DNA of 64,000 nt from Rhodovulum sp. PH10 (GCF_000293785.1 NZ_AKZI01000036.1:1-64000), one strand, 5' to 3'. Shown: positions 39,942 through 50,661, counted from the first letter of the stretch. Program-made: numbers and translations. Notes: generated by a model from the letters alone, not told the origin.

Positions 39942-40868
39942 TCACGGCGAATCGGCGGCCGGGATGCCCTTCGCGAGCATATCGAAGGCGAGGAGCGTCT
40001 TCAGGAGGGATTCGAGGTCGGCGAGCGGCACCATGTTGGGGCCATCGGAGGGGGCATGGTCGGGATCGGGGTGGGTCTCGATGAAGACGCCGGCGACGCC
40101 GACCGCCACCGCCGCGCGCGCCAGCACCGGCACGAAGCTGCGGTCGCCGCCTGAGGAGGTCCCCTGCCCGCCCGGCTGCTGCACCGAATGGGTGGCATCG
40201 AAGATCACCGGTGCGCCCGTTCTTGCGAGGATCGGCAGCGCGCGCATGTCGGTGACCAAGGTGTTGTAGCCGAACGAGGCGCCCCGCTCGGTGACCAGGA
40301 CGCGCGAATTGCCGGCACCGGTGACCTTGGCGACCACGTTCGCCATGTCCCACGGGGCGAGGAACTGGCCCTTCTTCACATTGACCACTTTGCCGGTCTT
40401 CGCAGCGGCCACGAGCAAATCGGTCTGGCGGCACAGGAAGGCGGGAATCTGCAGAATGTCCACAACCTCGGCGACCGGCCCGCACTGCGCCGCCTCGTGC
40501 ACGTCGGTCAGGACCGGCAGCCCGAGCGTTTCCCGGATCTCGGCAAACACCGGCAGCGCCGCGCTCAGGCCGACCCCGCGGATGCCGGACAGGCTGGTGC
40601 GATTCGCCTTGTCGAACGAGGTCTTGTAGACGAGCCCGACCCCTGCCCGCGCGGCGATCTCCTGGATCGCGGCGGCGGTTTCCAGCGCGTGCGCCCGGCT
40701 CTCCATCTGGCACGGGCCGGCGATCACCGTGAGCGGCAACGCATTGCCGAACCGGACTTGTCCGGACCGGACTTGTCCGGCGCGGACTTGTCCGGCGCAG
40801 GCTTGCCCGGACCGGGTGGCGCCGAGAGTGACGACGGAATCGGGGGGAGGCGTGATCGGGGCGTTCAT
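39942..40868 (-). CDS. kdsA: 3-deoxy-8-phosphooctulonate synthase with N-terminal repeats
   Basis: 308-residue KDO-8-phosphate synthase, which condenses PEP with arabinose 5-phosphate for lipopolysaccharide. Core motifs: [66 protein letters not shown] and [16 protein letters not shown]. The usual length is about 280; the extra residues are a ~40-residue N-terminal leader that includes four five-residue repeats ([10 protein letters not shown] type) encoded by 15-bp DNA repeats at 40751-40810. The core begins only after them, so the real start could be internal, but no ATG lies between. Confidence 0.94.
   Translation of the reverse strand: MNAPITPPPDSVVTLGATRSGQACAGQVRAGQVRSGQVRFGNALPLTVIAGPCQMESRAHALETAAAIQEIAARAGVGLVYKTSFDKANRTSLSGIRGVGLSAALPVFAEIRETLGLPVLTDVHEAAQCGPVAEVVDILQIPAFLCRQTDLLVAAAKTGKVVNVKKGQFLAPWDMANVVAKVTGAGNSRVLVTERGASFGYNTLVTDMRALPILARTGAPVIFDATHSVQQPGGQGTSSGGDRSFVPVLARAAVAVGVAGVFIETHPDPDHAPSDGPNMVPLADLESLLKTLLAFDMLAKGIPAADSP
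40751..40810. repeat. 15-bp tandem repeat array C inside kdsA
   Basis: Two identical ACCGGACTTGTCCGG units (40751-40765, 40766-40780), then CGCGGACTTGTCCGG and the decayed CGCAGGCTTGCCCGG. Each holds GGAC-TT-GTCC or a decayed form. Being 15 bp long, each unit adds five residues without breaking the frame of kdsA (minus strand: [15 protein letters not shown]-like). Confidence 0.9.
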
Positions 40869-41433
40869 GGCCCGCGGACCATGGCGCTGCAGACAGGCAG
40901 GGTCAATCTCGGGATGCGGGTACGATCACCGCCCGCCGCCGGCCGAATGCGGCCTCGTGCGACGACGGTCGCGGCAGCCGGATTCGCGCGTTCGATGGGA
41001 ATAGGAGCGGGAACAGAAAAGAAACCCCGACCGACGAGCTCGGACGAGGTTTATAGTCGGGCTTGCCCGCAAAACGAGAAACCACGCCGGTCCGCCGGCA
41101 GGGATTCTTCGAGGTGATAATTCCTCGATACGATATAACGGATAAAACCTTCGATCGTTGATTGTTCGCTCGGCTGGTTCAGAAAGGATGGTTTACGTAA
41201 AATGGCCCCTGGGGGTTGGTGAGATGCACAACTCGATGGCTTCCGGAGCGCCGCCTCCGGATCGACCGGTCGATGGTCGTCGTTCGTCCGAACTCGCGGT
41301 TCGTCCGGCGAATGCCTGGCGACCTCATTCGGAGTGGGGTCGGGTCATGCCGCAAAAGTCGCGGCGCCAACAGGCCGGACTGCGCCCGGCGCGGGGCAAT
41401 TCCGAGCCCGCGCCGATGCGCTCTCCGCGGGCC
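40869..41433. other. Gap upstream of kdsA
   Basis: 565 bp with no supported gene. It should hold the kdsA promoter. An AT-rich patch (GATAATTCCTCGATACGATA onward, 41115-41160) and a CGGGCTTGCCCG hairpin at 41058-41069 are the only clear structures. Longer plus-strand reading frames here lack ribosome sites and family-like sequence. Confidence 0.5.
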
Positions 41434-41526
41434 TCAGCCCTTCTTGGGCGAATACATGCTGTTGATCACCAGCGTGGCGACGAACAGCCCGCCGAGAATT
41501 CCAACCCAGACGTACATCGGTTCCAT
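41434..41526 (-). CDS. Candidate 30-residue single-pass membrane peptide
   Basis: A 31-codon ORF on the minus strand, ATG 41526 to TGA 41434. It encodes a two-acid-free Met-Glu-Pro start, a continuous hydrophobic helix (MYVWVGILGGLFVATLVINS) and a cationic tail (SPKKG), the shape of small bitopic peptides such as CydX or KdpF, though it matches neither. It has only a weak purine leader (GGGGTGTCGGAA). A 16-bp direct repeat lies 13 bp upstream. Function unknown. Confidence 0.5.
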   Translation of the reverse strand: MEPMYVWVGILGGLFVATLVINSMYSPKKG

Positions 41527-41538
41527 TTCCGACACCCC

Positions 41539-41570
41539 TGTGCTGAATGTTGCCTGTGCTGAATGTTGCG
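41539..41570. repeat. 16-bp direct tandem repeat
   Basis: TGTGCTGAATGTTGC occurs twice head to tail (41539-41554, 41555-41570) with one mismatch at the last base, just upstream of the 30-residue ORF. It could be a slippage duplication or a pair of regulator sites. Confidence 0.6.
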
Positions 41571-41849
41571 ATATCGCTCGAACCTCCGACAACGAGGAAG
41601 AGCTTTGTCAATGTAACCATGGATGGTATCGAGATCAACCCGGATGGCGGGTTATGATCCAGCGCTCCAATTTATGTACGTTATGTGACTTATAGGTTGA
41701 TTTCAATTGGTACAATAGGTTGTCGAGCCGATGCGGTCGGCCCGCGTTGCGCCGATACGCATATGTTCCCCAATTCGCGACGGCGAAATTCGGCGAATAA
41801 AAGCGCGATGGGCCAGACGGCTGTCTCGGGCACCGCCACGCCGCGGAGA
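41571..41849. other. AT-rich noncoding stretch
   Basis: Region with markedly lower GC than the rest of the window (for example 41650-41720). No ORF with a ribosome site or family resemblance. It may contain the promoter for the small peptide and an eroded remnant of transferred DNA. Confidence 0.4.
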
Positions 41850-42347
41850 TCATGTCCGCGACGTCACCTCGATCCGCTCGACCAGCGTCCTGGGGTCGAT
41901 CCGCTCGCCCAAAAGGTCGTCGAGCGCGACCGGCGCACTGGCCGGCAGGCTTTCCGCCGCGTCCTGCAGGGCCGTGCCCTCACAGGCGAGGCCTGTCAGC
42001 TCCCGGGTGGAGCGCCACAGCGCGTCGAGGTCGATCCGCTGGCGCATCGACGGGGCATAGCGCCGCCGGAGCTGCATGTGGAATGCCGCGATCTCGACGC
42101 GCCAATGACGGGCCGGCTCGGCACCCGGCTCCAGCGTCAGCTTGTGCAGATGCAGAAAGATCCGCTCGATACTGCTCTCGACCGCAGCGAGTTCCGAGCG
42201 TCCCACGCTTTCGATCTCCTCGGCCACGTTCGCGATGTCGAGGTCGTTCGGGAGGTCGGGCCGGCGGCCGAGCGCGCGGATCACCGCTGCCTGCTGCTCG
42301 GACCACAGGAGAATGTCGTCGTCGTAGAGCGTGCGGTCGTCGGTCAT
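41850..42347 (-). CDS. DUF29 family protein
   Basis: 165-residue protein of the DUF29 family, common in Cyanobacteria and Alphaproteobacteria and often multi-copy. It has the typical LYDDDILLWSEQQAAVIRAL start and an IANVAEEIESVGRSELAAVE core, followed by LHLHKL. It is all-alpha, cytoplasmic and of unknown function; some members occur beside toxin-antitoxin or restriction genes, which is not the case here. It is preceded by the pyrG terminator, so it has its own promoter. Confidence 0.85.
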   Translation of the reverse strand: MTDDRTLYDDDILLWSEQQAAVIRALGRRPDLPNDLDIANVAEEIESVGRSELAAVESSIERIFLHLHKLTLEPGAEPARHWRVEIAAFHMQLRRRYAPSMRQRIDLDALWRSTRELTGLACEGTALQDAAESLPASAPVALDDLLGERIDPRTLVERIEVTSRT

Positions 42348-42373
42348 GCCTGCTCCGTCTCCCCTCGGCCCGC

Positions 42374-42426
42374 AAAAAATATAGCAAAGCGCCCCCGACC
42401 TGCCGAGGCCGGCAGGTCACGGGCGC
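42374..42426 (-). terminator. Rho-independent terminator of pyrG
   Basis: On the minus strand a hairpin (42389-42426; outer GCGCCC/GGGCGC, inner GACCTGCC/GGCAGGTC) is followed by TTTGCTATATTTTTT. It lies 48 bp after the pyrG stop and before DUF29. Confidence 0.75.
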
Positions 42427-42473
42427 TCGCCGTTCGAGACGGGTAAAAAGGTCGGTCGCCGGCCGAGGCCGGC

Positions 42474-44114
<1,641 letters not shown>

Positions 44115-44323
44115 CTAGCCCGGGCGGCTCGATTCGACGAGGTCTTTCGCCGCAAGGCTGGTCCGCGGGACTCTTCCGGGGGCGGGTAGGATCGAGAAAA
44201 TGGGCCGGTGTTCAATGGATTGACTCCATTTGTTGAATTCGCACGGCAAAACCGACCCGGCTCGGAGGCCGGGTCGGTCGGACGCCTGCATCGGTACGAT
44301 CCGAATGACGTGTCGGTCCGGGC

Positions 44324-44728
44324 TTATTGCGACTGCGGCACCTGCGGCCCCGACGGCACCGCCGGAGCGGCGGGGGCTGCCGGCGCGGCCGGCTGGCCGC
44401 CGCCCGGAATCTGGTCGAGCAGGCCGCCGCTGCCGCCGCCGAGCGGCGCCGGCGCGCTCGGGGCCGGGGCGGACGGTCCCTCGACGGGAACGATGGTGGT
44501 CGGCCGGTGCGACATGCCGGCGAGCCAGGACAGTCCGAGGCTGGTGGCGAAGAACGCCGCGGCCAGATAGGCGGTCGCCCGGGTCATCGGGTTGCCGCTG
44601 CCGCGCCCGGCCATGAAGCCGCCGCCGCCGCCGATCCCCAACGCCCCGCCCTCGGAGCGCTGCAGCAGCACCAGCCCGATCAGCGCCAGGACGATCATCA
44701 GATGGAGAACGAGGACGACGGTATGCAT
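44324..44728 (-). CDS. secG: Preprotein translocase subunit SecG
   Basis: 134 residues. First helix MHTVVLVLHLMIVLALIGLV, then LLQRSEGGALGIGGGGGFMAGRG (cytoplasmic loop signature) and a second helix ATAYLAAAFFATSLGLSWLA. The C-terminal ~55 residues are a Pro/Ala/Gly-rich tail ending PQSQ, longer than in enteric SecG but usual in Rhizobiales. It stimulates SecYEG translocation. It lies between tpiA and pyrG. Confidence 0.93.
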   Translation of the reverse strand: MHTVVLVLHLMIVLALIGLVLLQRSEGGALGIGGGGGFMAGRGSGNPMTRATAYLAAAFFATSLGLSWLAGMSHRPTTIVPVEGPSAPAPSAPAPLGGGSGGLLDQIPGGGQPAAPAAPAAPAVPSGPQVPQSQ

Positions 44729-45058
44729 GTCGGACAATCCGCTCGGGGCGCGCGCGATCGGCCCGGTCGTGTCGGACCTCGGCGCTCCGCCGTGGTGATT
44801 CGGGGTCGGCCCGCCCGGATCGGCACCGGCCGTTCGGGCGACATATGGGGTCGGCGCCGCGTCTACACGATCCCGCGTCGTATTTCTACCGGTCGAGACG
44901 AAAAGCAGCGCTGCGGCGGTCGATTTTACCGCCCGGTTTACCGCCCGGCGCGACCGGGCGGCGATCGGCTGGCGATCCGGCGGGCGGGAGCGTGCCCCCG
45001 GCCCTGCCCTCACTGTCGCCGTTCACGTCCCTCGGCGCCCCCGCGCGGGGGTGCGAAA
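44729..45058. other. tpiA-secG gap with short repeats
   Basis: 330 bp without a gene. TTTACCGCCCGG is duplicated head to tail (44925-44948), and its second copy forms a hairpin CCGCCCGG-N5-CCGGGCGG (44941-44961) downstream of tpiA. There is no T tract, so it would be an mRNA-end stem rather than an intrinsic terminator. Confidence 0.55.
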
Positions 45059-45811
45059 CTACCGATAGACCCCGGCGATGCCGAGGAAATCGTTGGCCTT
45101 GAGGCTCGCGCCACCGACCAGGGCACCGTCGACATTGGCGACCGCCATCAGCTCGGCCGCGTTGGACGGCTTCACCGAGCCGCCATAGAGGACGCGCACG
45201 CCCTCCCCCTCGCCGCCGAACCGGGCGGTGAGCTTTTCGCGGATGAAGCCGTGCGCCTCGGCGACGTCGGCCGTCGTCGGCGTGAGGCCGGTGCCGATCG
45301 CCCACACCGGCTCGTAGGCGACCACGAGATTCTTGGCGGTGCAGCCGTCCGGCAAGGAGCCCGCGAGCTGGGTGGCGAGCACGTCGAGCGTCTTGCCGCC
45401 GACTCGCTCGTCCTTGGTCTCGCCGATGCAGACGATCGCCAGAAGGCGCGCCCGCCAGGCGGCCTTCGCCTTGGCGCACACCTCGGCGTCGGTCTCCTTG
45501 TGATACGTGCGCCGCTCCGAATGGCCGACGATCACCGCGCTGGCGCCGGCGTCGAACAGCATTTCTGCGGCGATGTCGCCGGTGAAGGCGCCCGACACCT
45601 CGGCATGGCAGTCCTGCCCGCCGATCGCGACCGGGCTGCCCTTCGCCCGCGCCACGAACACCGCGACCAGGGTCGCCGGCGGGCAGACCATCAGGTCGGT
45701 CTTGCCGGCGAGGTCGGGTGCGGCGGCGATCACCGCGTCGAGCTCGGCGATCGAGGCCGACAGGCCGTTCATCTTCCAGTTCCCCGCCACCAGCGGGCGC
45801 CGTGCCGTCAT
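45059..45811 (-). CDS. tpiA: Triose-phosphate isomerase
   Basis: 250-residue TIM barrel interconverting dihydroxyacetone phosphate and glyceraldehyde 3-phosphate. Substrate Lys in GNWKMNG, electrophile His97 in VGHSERR, catalytic Glu167 in [13 protein letters not shown], and the phosphate-binding YGGSVK and GALVGGASL loops. It is divergent from the PpiD-like gene. The start at 45811 gives the standard [13 protein letters not shown]. Confidence 0.97.
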   Translation of the reverse strand: MTARRPLVAGNWKMNGLSASIAELDAVIAAAPDLAGKTDLMVCPPATLVAVFVARAKGSPVAIGGQDCHAEVSGAFTGDIAAEMLFDAGASAVIVGHSERRTYHKETDAEVCAKAKAAWRARLLAIVCIGETKDERVGGKTLDVLATQLAGSLPDGCTAKNLVVAYEPVWAIGTGLTPTTADVAEAHGFIREKLTARFGGEGEGVRVLYGGSVKPSNAAELMAVANVDGALVGGASLKANDFLGIAGVYR

Positions 45812-46201
45812 GTGAAGTCTCCCCCCGGAAACGATGGCCGCCGCCTGCCGGGTCGGCGCGATGCGCGCGAGCGGCTGCCGCGGAAGCGGTCTCGTGAAAT
45901 GCGTCATCGGGTTATGGCACGATCGCGTCGGTGCGACAAATTCCGGCGGTACGGCGCTCGCGCGCACGTGTTGCGGGGTCTCGAGCCCCTGCCTATGATG
46001 CGCGCCGCCTTCGCGGCCCCCTCGAACGCTCGGACGGAGCGCTCGGACGGTCCGGTCGGCCGGCCGCTCGCGGCCGTCGCCTTCGGCACGCTGCCGGCCC
46101 GCCGTGGCCCGGCGTGCGCGATCTCCATTCCGATGGATCGTGCTTTCGCGACCCGGGTGTCCCGGTCGGCGAGGACGCTCCGGAACCCTGCGAACTGGAT
46201 C
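45812..46201. other. Divergent tpiA/PpiD promoter region
   Basis: 390 bp between divergent genes. No gene with a convincing start is seen. An in-frame upstream ATG at 46133 could lengthen the PpiD-like protein, but the added residues do not resemble the family. No conserved motif recognised. Confidence 0.4.
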
Positions 46202-48112
46202 ATGCTCCGCGGATTGCGACAGGCCACCTCGAACTGGATCGGCAAGCTGGTGATGGGAGCGGTGGTGACCTTCCTGGTCCTCAGCTTCGTCATCTGGGGC
46301 ATCGGCGACATTTTTCGCGGGTTCGGCCACTCCACGGTCGCGACCATCGGCAAGAGCGAGATCTCGATCGAGCAGTTCCGGCAGATCTACAACGACCAGC
46401 TGCAGCAATATGCGCGCCGGCTCGGCCGGCCGATCCCGCCCGAGCAGGCCCGCGCCGCCGGCCTCGACCAGCAGATCCTCGCCGCGCAGATCGCCGAGGC
46501 GGCGCTCGACGAGCGCGCCCGCCAGCTCGGCCTCGCGGTGTCGACCGACGAGATCGTCCAGCAGATCACCAAGGACCCGGCATTCGCCGGCATCAACGGC
46601 CGGTTCGACCAGCAGCGCTTCCTCTATCTGATCCGCCAGGCCGGCTTTTCCGAGCAGCGCTTCATCGAGGAGCAGCGCCGGGTGACGCTGCGCCGCCAGC
46701 TCGCCGGCTCCGTCGCCGGCGAGATCGCCGCCCCCAAGACCGCCGCCATGGCGCTCGACCGTTTCGCCCACGAGAAGCGCGACATCGCTTACGTGACGGT
46801 CGATGCCGCGGCGGTCGGCGAGCTGCCGGCGCCGACCGATGAGGAGCTGCAGAAGCTCTACACCGACAAGAAGTTCCTGTTCCGCGCGCCGGAGTACCGC
46901 AAGGTGCTGCTGCTCACGGTGTCGCCGGAGGCGGTCGCGAAATCGATCGAGGTGACCGACGCCGACGCCAAGCAGGCCTACGAGGCGCGCGCCGCCCAGT
47001 ATCGCGTGCCGGAGAAGCGGCGGGTGCAGCAAATTTCCTTCCCCTCCGCCGAGGAGGCCAAGGCCGCGGCCGACCGGCTCGCCGGTGGCCTCTCCTTCGA
47101 GGCGCTCGCCGCCGAGCGCAACGTGGCGCCGACCGATCTCGATCTCGGCCTGGTGGCGAAGTCCGACATGCTCGACCCGGCGATCGCCGACGCCGCCTTC
47201 GCGCTGAAGGAGGGCGAGGTCAGCGGGCCGGTCGAGGGCCGCTTCACCAATGCGATCGTCGAGGTCACGGCGATCCAGCCGGCGAGCGTCACCCCGTTCC
47301 CGGAGGTCGAGGCCAAGATCAAGGCCGACCTCGCGCTGGAGCGCGCCAAGGCGCAGGTCGGCGATTTGCGCGACAAGGTGGAGGACGAGCTCGCCGCCGG
47401 CTCGCGGCTCGACGAGATCGCCGCCAAGCTGAAGCTGCCGGTCGAGGTGATCGATGCGGTCGACCGCTCGGGCCGCGCGCCGGACGGCCAGCCGGTCGAG
47501 CTGCCGAAGGAGGTCGACGTGATCGGCCCGGCGTTCCAGACCCAGGCCGGCGTCGAGAACGAGGCGGTGCGGCTGCCCTCCGGCGGCTATCTCTGGTACG
47601 AGGTCGCCGGCGTCACCCCCTCGCGCGACCGCACCTTCGACGAGGTGAAGGACAAGGTGGAAGAACGCTGGCGGCTCGACAAGACCGCCGAGCGGGTCGC
47701 CGCCAAGGCGAGCGAGATCGTCGGCAAGGTGAAGGCCGGCACGCCGCTCGCCGAGGCCGCTCAGGCCGACAATCTGGCGGTCGCGACCGCCTGGGGCCTC
47801 GAGCGCAACGCGACCGCCCCGGTGCCGGCCTCGGTGGTGTCGGTGGTGTTCGAGACGCCGAAGGACGGCGTCGCCTCCGCCGAAGGCGCGAGCCAGACGC
47901 AGCACGTCGTCTTCCAGGTGACGGCGATCACCGAGCCGACCTTCGATCCGGACGGCGCCGAGACCAAGAAGCAGCTCGACGCCCTGAAGCGCGCCTATGC
48001 CGACGACCTGATGACCCAGTACATCGCCCAGCTGCAGAGCGATCTCGGGGTCGAGATCAATCAGGCGGCCTTCGCCCAGGCGACCGGCCGCAGCGGATCG
48101 GATTCTTTTTAG
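46202..48112 (+). CDS. PpiD/SurA-like periplasmic folding chaperone
   Basis: 636 residues. Start [20 protein letters not shown] leads into one membrane anchor (about 15-38), then a SurA-N-like chaperone domain ([20 protein letters not shown] region, [20 protein letters not shown]), a parvulin domain (about 235-370: [40 protein letters not shown]) and a long C-terminal helical region. It is anchored in the inner membrane facing the periplasm and helps outer-membrane and secreted proteins fold. Isomerase activity cannot be judged. It is commonly followed by trpE in Rhizobiales, as here. Confidence 0.92.
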   Translation: MLRGLRQATSNWIGKLVMGAVVTFLVLSFVIWGIGDIFRGFGHSTVATIGKSEISIEQFRQIYNDQLQQYARRLGRPIPPEQARAAGLDQQILAAQIAEAALDERARQLGLAVSTDEIVQQITKDPAFAGINGRFDQQRFLYLIRQAGFSEQRFIEEQRRVTLRRQLAGSVAGEIAAPKTAAMALDRFAHEKRDIAYVTVDAAAVGELPAPTDEELQKLYTDKKFLFRAPEYRKVLLLTVSPEAVAKSIEVTDADAKQAYEARAAQYRVPEKRRVQQISFPSAEEAKAAADRLAGGLSFEALAAERNVAPTDLDLGLVAKSDMLDPAIADAAFALKEGEVSGPVEGRFTNAIVEVTAIQPASVTPFPEVEAKIKADLALERAKAQVGDLRDKVEDELAAGSRLDEIAAKLKLPVEVIDAVDRSGRAPDGQPVELPKEVDVIGPAFQTQAGVENEAVRLPSGGYLWYEVAGVTPSRDRTFDEVKDKVEERWRLDKTAERVAAKASEIVGKVKAGTPLAEAAQADNLAVATAWGLERNATAPVPASVVSVVFETPKDGVASAEGASQTQHVVFQVTAITEPTFDPDGAETKKQLDALKRAYADDLMTQYIAQLQSDLGVEINQAAFAQATGRSGSDSF

Positions 48113-48145
48113 AGCGCACGGGAGACCGGCGTAGGATACCATTCT

Positions 48146-48168
48146 TCGGCGGCCCGCGCGGCCGCCGA
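48146..48168 (+). promoter_or_regulatory. GC-rich hairpin between ppiD-like gene and trpE
   Basis: TCGGCGGC and GCCGCCGA form a perfect 8-bp stem around a seven-base loop, 34 bp after the PpiD-like stop. There is no T tract. It may protect the upstream mRNA end. No Trp-rich leader peptide is seen before trpE. Confidence 0.4.
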
Positions 48169-48248
48169 CACGGGGATCGACCAAAACCATTTCGGGCATC
48201 GCTCCGGCCGGTCCGGCGCGCCGCCCGCCGAGAACGTGACGTCAGCCG

Positions 48249-49766
48249 ATGCAGATCGAACCGCCCGCCGGCCCCTTCATCGAGGCGCATGGACGCGGGA
48301 TCGCCCAGGTGGTCTCCACCACGCTGGTCGCCGACCTCGAGACCGCGGTCTCCGCCTTCATCAAGGTCGCCGAGGGCAAGCCCCTGAGCTTCCTTCTCGA
48401 ATCGGTCGAGGGCGGGGCCGTGCGCGGCCGCTACTCGATCATCGGGCTCGACCCCGACCTGGTGTTCCGGGTGGTCGACGGCAAGGCGGCGATCGCCCGC
48501 GGCGGCGCCGCCTCGGATGAGGCGTTCGTCCCCTGCCCCGAGCCGCCGCTCCAGGCGCTGCGCACGGTGATCGCCGAGAGCCGCATCGATCTGCCCGACA
48601 CCCTGCCGCCGATGGCGGCCGGCGTGTTCGGCTATCTCGGCTACGACATGGTGCGGCTGATGGAGGAGCTGCCCGCCCCCAATCCCGACCCGATCGGCAT
48701 TCCCGACGCGATGTTGGTGCGGCCAACCGTCGTCATCGTGTTCGATGCGGTGAAGGACGCCATCACGGTCGTCACCCCGGTGCGGCCCGCCCCGGCGGTG
48801 CCGGCAAAGATCGCGCACGCCCGCGCGGTGGAGCGGCTCACCGCGGTGGTCGACGCGCTCGACCGCCCGCTCCTCAAGGAGCCGATCGAGGACGTCGCCG
48901 AGGCGCTCGACGTGCCGCCCGCCTCCAACACCACGCCGGAGGAGTACGCGGCGATGGTGCGGCGGGCGAAGGAGTACATCGCCGCCGGCGACATCTTTCA
49001 GGTGGTGCTCGGCCAGCGCTTCACCACGCCGTTCGCCCTGCCGCCGTTCGCGCTCTATCGCGCGCTGCGCCGGGTGAACCCCGCGCCCTACCTGTTCTTT
49101 CTCGACTACGGCGGCTTTGCCGTGGTCGGCTCGAGCCCCGAAATCCTGGTGCGCCTGCGCGCCGACACCGTGACGATCCGCCCGATCGCCGGCACCCGCC
49201 CGCGCGGGCCCACGCCGCACGAGGACAAGGCGCTCGAGGAGGAGCTTCTGGCCGATCCCAAGGAGCGCGCCGAGCATCTGATGCTGCTCGATCTCGGCCG
49301 CAACGATGTCGGCCGGGTGGCGAAGATCGGCACCGTGACGGTGACCGACCAGTTCTTCATCGAGCGCTACAGCCAGGTGATGCACATCGTCTCGAATGTC
49401 GAAGGCGTGCTCGACGCGCGCTGCGACACGCTCGACGCGCTCGCCGCCGGCTTTCCCGCCGGCACCGTGTCTGGGGCGCCGAAAGTACGGGCGATGGAGA
49501 TCATCGACGAGCTGGAGAAGGAGAAGCGCGGGCTCTATGCCGGCTGCGTCGGCTACTTTTCCGCCGCCGGCGAGATGGATTCGTGCATCGTGCTGCGCAC
49601 CGCGCTGGTGAAGGACGGCACCATGTACGTGCAGGCCGGCGCCGGCATCGTCGCCGATTCCGACCCGGCCTCCGAGCAGCAGGAGTGCGTCAACAAGGCC
49701 AAGGCCTTGTTCCGCGCCGCCGACGAGGCGCGCCGCTTCGCCAGCGCCGCCAAGCGGGGGCAGTGA
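48249..49766 (+). CDS. trpE: Anthranilate synthase component I
   Basis: 505-residue large subunit that makes anthranilate from chorismate. The feedback-inhibition element LLESVEGGAVRGRYSIIGLD is N-terminal, and the chorismate-binding core has GDIFQVVLGQRF, SSPEILVRL, IAGTRPRGPTPHED, LLDLGRNDVGRVA, GTVSGAPKVRAMEIIDELE and GAGIVADSDP. It needs TrpG for glutamine-derived ammonia; trpG lies 6.4 kb downstream, past unrelated genes. The start follows GACGTCAGCCG, a weak ribosome site. Confidence 0.97.
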   Translation: MQIEPPAGPFIEAHGRGIAQVVSTTLVADLETAVSAFIKVAEGKPLSFLLESVEGGAVRGRYSIIGLDPDLVFRVVDGKAAIARGGAASDEAFVPCPEPPLQALRTVIAESRIDLPDTLPPMAAGVFGYLGYDMVRLMEELPAPNPDPIGIPDAMLVRPTVVIVFDAVKDAITVVTPVRPAPAVPAKIAHARAVERLTAVVDALDRPLLKEPIEDVAEALDVPPASNTTPEEYAAMVRRAKEYIAAGDIFQVVLGQRFTTPFALPPFALYRALRRVNPAPYLFFLDYGGFAVVGSSPEILVRLRADTVTIRPIAGTRPRGPTPHEDKALEEELLADPKERAEHLMLLDLGRNDVGRVAKIGTVTVTDQFFIERYSQVMHIVSNVEGVLDARCDTLDALAAGFPAGTVSGAPKVRAMEIIDELEKEKRGLYAGCVGYFSAAGEMDSCIVLRTALVKDGTMYVQAGAGIVADSDPASEQQECVNKAKALFRAADEARRFASAAKRGQ

Positions 49767-49810
49767 ACCTTTGGTTGTGGTATGATGGTCCGGCCGGAGG
49801 GCGGACCGTC

Positions 49811-50035
49811 ATGGGCCTCGTGCCGAATGAACGAACGAAGCTTTTTGCGACTGCGCTGAACAATCTCGCGGTCGCGACAGTTGTCACCGCGATCATTGCC
49901 CCGATTGCCGGATTTCTGTACGGCGCCGTCGCCACCCCGCGTTCCTGGTGGCCGGTCATGGGAGCCGTTTGGTTCCTGGTCGGAATTGGCCTACATCTGG
50001 TTGCGCAACTCGTTCTCGGGAGGCTCCGCGAATGA
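49811..50035 (+). CDS. Small two-helix membrane protein
   Basis: 74 residues with two predicted membrane helices (about 16-36 and 42-66: ALNNLAVATVVTAIIAPIAG, WWPVMGAVWFLVGIGLHLVA). Preceded by a GGAGGGCGG purine tract. Its stop overlaps the start of the next ORF (ATGA at 50032), so the two form a small coupled pair after trpE. Similar amphipathic small proteins are scattered in Rhizobiales without known function. Confidence 0.65.
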   Translation: MGLVPNERTKLFATALNNLAVATVVTAIIAPIAGFLYGAVATPRSWWPVMGAVWFLVGIGLHLVAQLVLGRLRE

Positions 50036-50148
50036 CAGGGCTGCAAATCTATATTCTCGCTGCCCCGGTCGTCGTCCTGATCGTGGCCGCTCTCGCGGCG
50101 TGGTGGTGGGTCAAGTACAGCCGCGACGAGCACGGCCGGGCACCGTGA
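50032..50148 (+). CDS. 38-residue single-pass membrane peptide
   Basis: MTGLQIYILAAPVVVLIVAA begins a peptide with one hydrophobic helix (about 5-26) ending in a WWW-type interfacial belt and a charged tail (KYSRDEHGRAP). ATGA overlap with the upstream two-helix protein and an in-frame GGGAGG ribosome site near 50020 support translation. Function unknown. Confidence 0.55.
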   Translation: MTGLQIYILAAPVVVLIVAALAAWWWVKYSRDEHGRAP

Positions 50149-50185
50149 GCGTTTGCCTGACCGCCCTCTCCTGCGGTAGCGCCGG

Positions 50186-50524
50186 TCACTGCCGGCGCGC
50201 CCACCGGACGACGGCGAGGAGGTGGCCGACCTGGGCCACCGCCGTGACCACCGCCAGCATCAGCACCGCCTCGTTCGTGCCGTGCACGCTGTCGGGCACG
50301 AGCTCCGCCAAAACGCCGATCAGAAGCCGTACGGCGACGGCGAGCGTCGGGCCGAGCCAGATCGCCACCGTGCGCGGGGCGAATTTGGTCGGATGTCCGT
50401 CGAAGCCCCACTGAATGGGTGCCGTCGCGGTGCGGATGCGCGGCCCGAGCCAAAGATTGCAGCCGACCATCACCAGGAGCGCGATGGCGAAGATCAGGTC
50501 GGCCGTCGTGCTCACCTGTCCCAT
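50186..50524 (-). CDS. Small SdpI/DUF1648-like membrane protein
   Basis: 112 residues with about three membrane helices. The motif APIQWGFDGHPTKFAPRTVA resembles the HWGFDGKPD signature of DUF1648/SdpI-type immunity or permease-like proteins. A poly-G tract lies 56 bp upstream. It follows icmF on the same strand with 137 bp between. Function is not clear. Confidence 0.65.
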   Translation of the reverse strand: MGQVSTTADLIFAIALLVMVGCNLWLGPRIRTATAPIQWGFDGHPTKFAPRTVAIWLGPTLAVAVRLLIGVLAELVPDSVHGTNEAVLMLAVVTAVAQVGHLLAVVRWARRQ

Positions 50525-50579
50525 GTCACTCCCATGCCGCCTCGCCTCGGCTGCCCTCGTGCCGAGAGGCCCATCGCCG

Positions 50580-50596
50580 CCCCCCCACCCCCCCCC
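50580..50596. repeat. Homopolymeric C/G tract (C7-A-C9)
   Basis: On the plus strand seven C, one A and nine C in succession; on the minus strand G9-T-G7, upstream of the SdpI-like start. Such tracts are prone to polymerase slippage and can form G-quadruplex DNA. Confidence 0.85.
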
Positions 50597-50661
50597 GACC
50601 CCGCCATCATGACCGATACCGGCGCGGCACGCACCCCGAAACCTCCGCGCGCCACGGCGGA

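Noticed and set aside
40751-40810. Possible CRISPR-like array
   Set aside because: The units are contiguous 15-bp repeats without spacers, and no cas gene is present in the window.
41216-41695. 159-codon plus-strand ORF in the kdsA-DUF29 gap
   Set aside because: No ribosome site, no recognisable domain, mixed composition, and it overlaps the more protein-like 30-residue ORF on the other strand.
48113-48248. trp leader peptide/attenuator before trpE
   Set aside because: No short ORF with consecutive Trp codons and no terminator/antiterminator pair was seen; only a GC-rich stem without a T tract.
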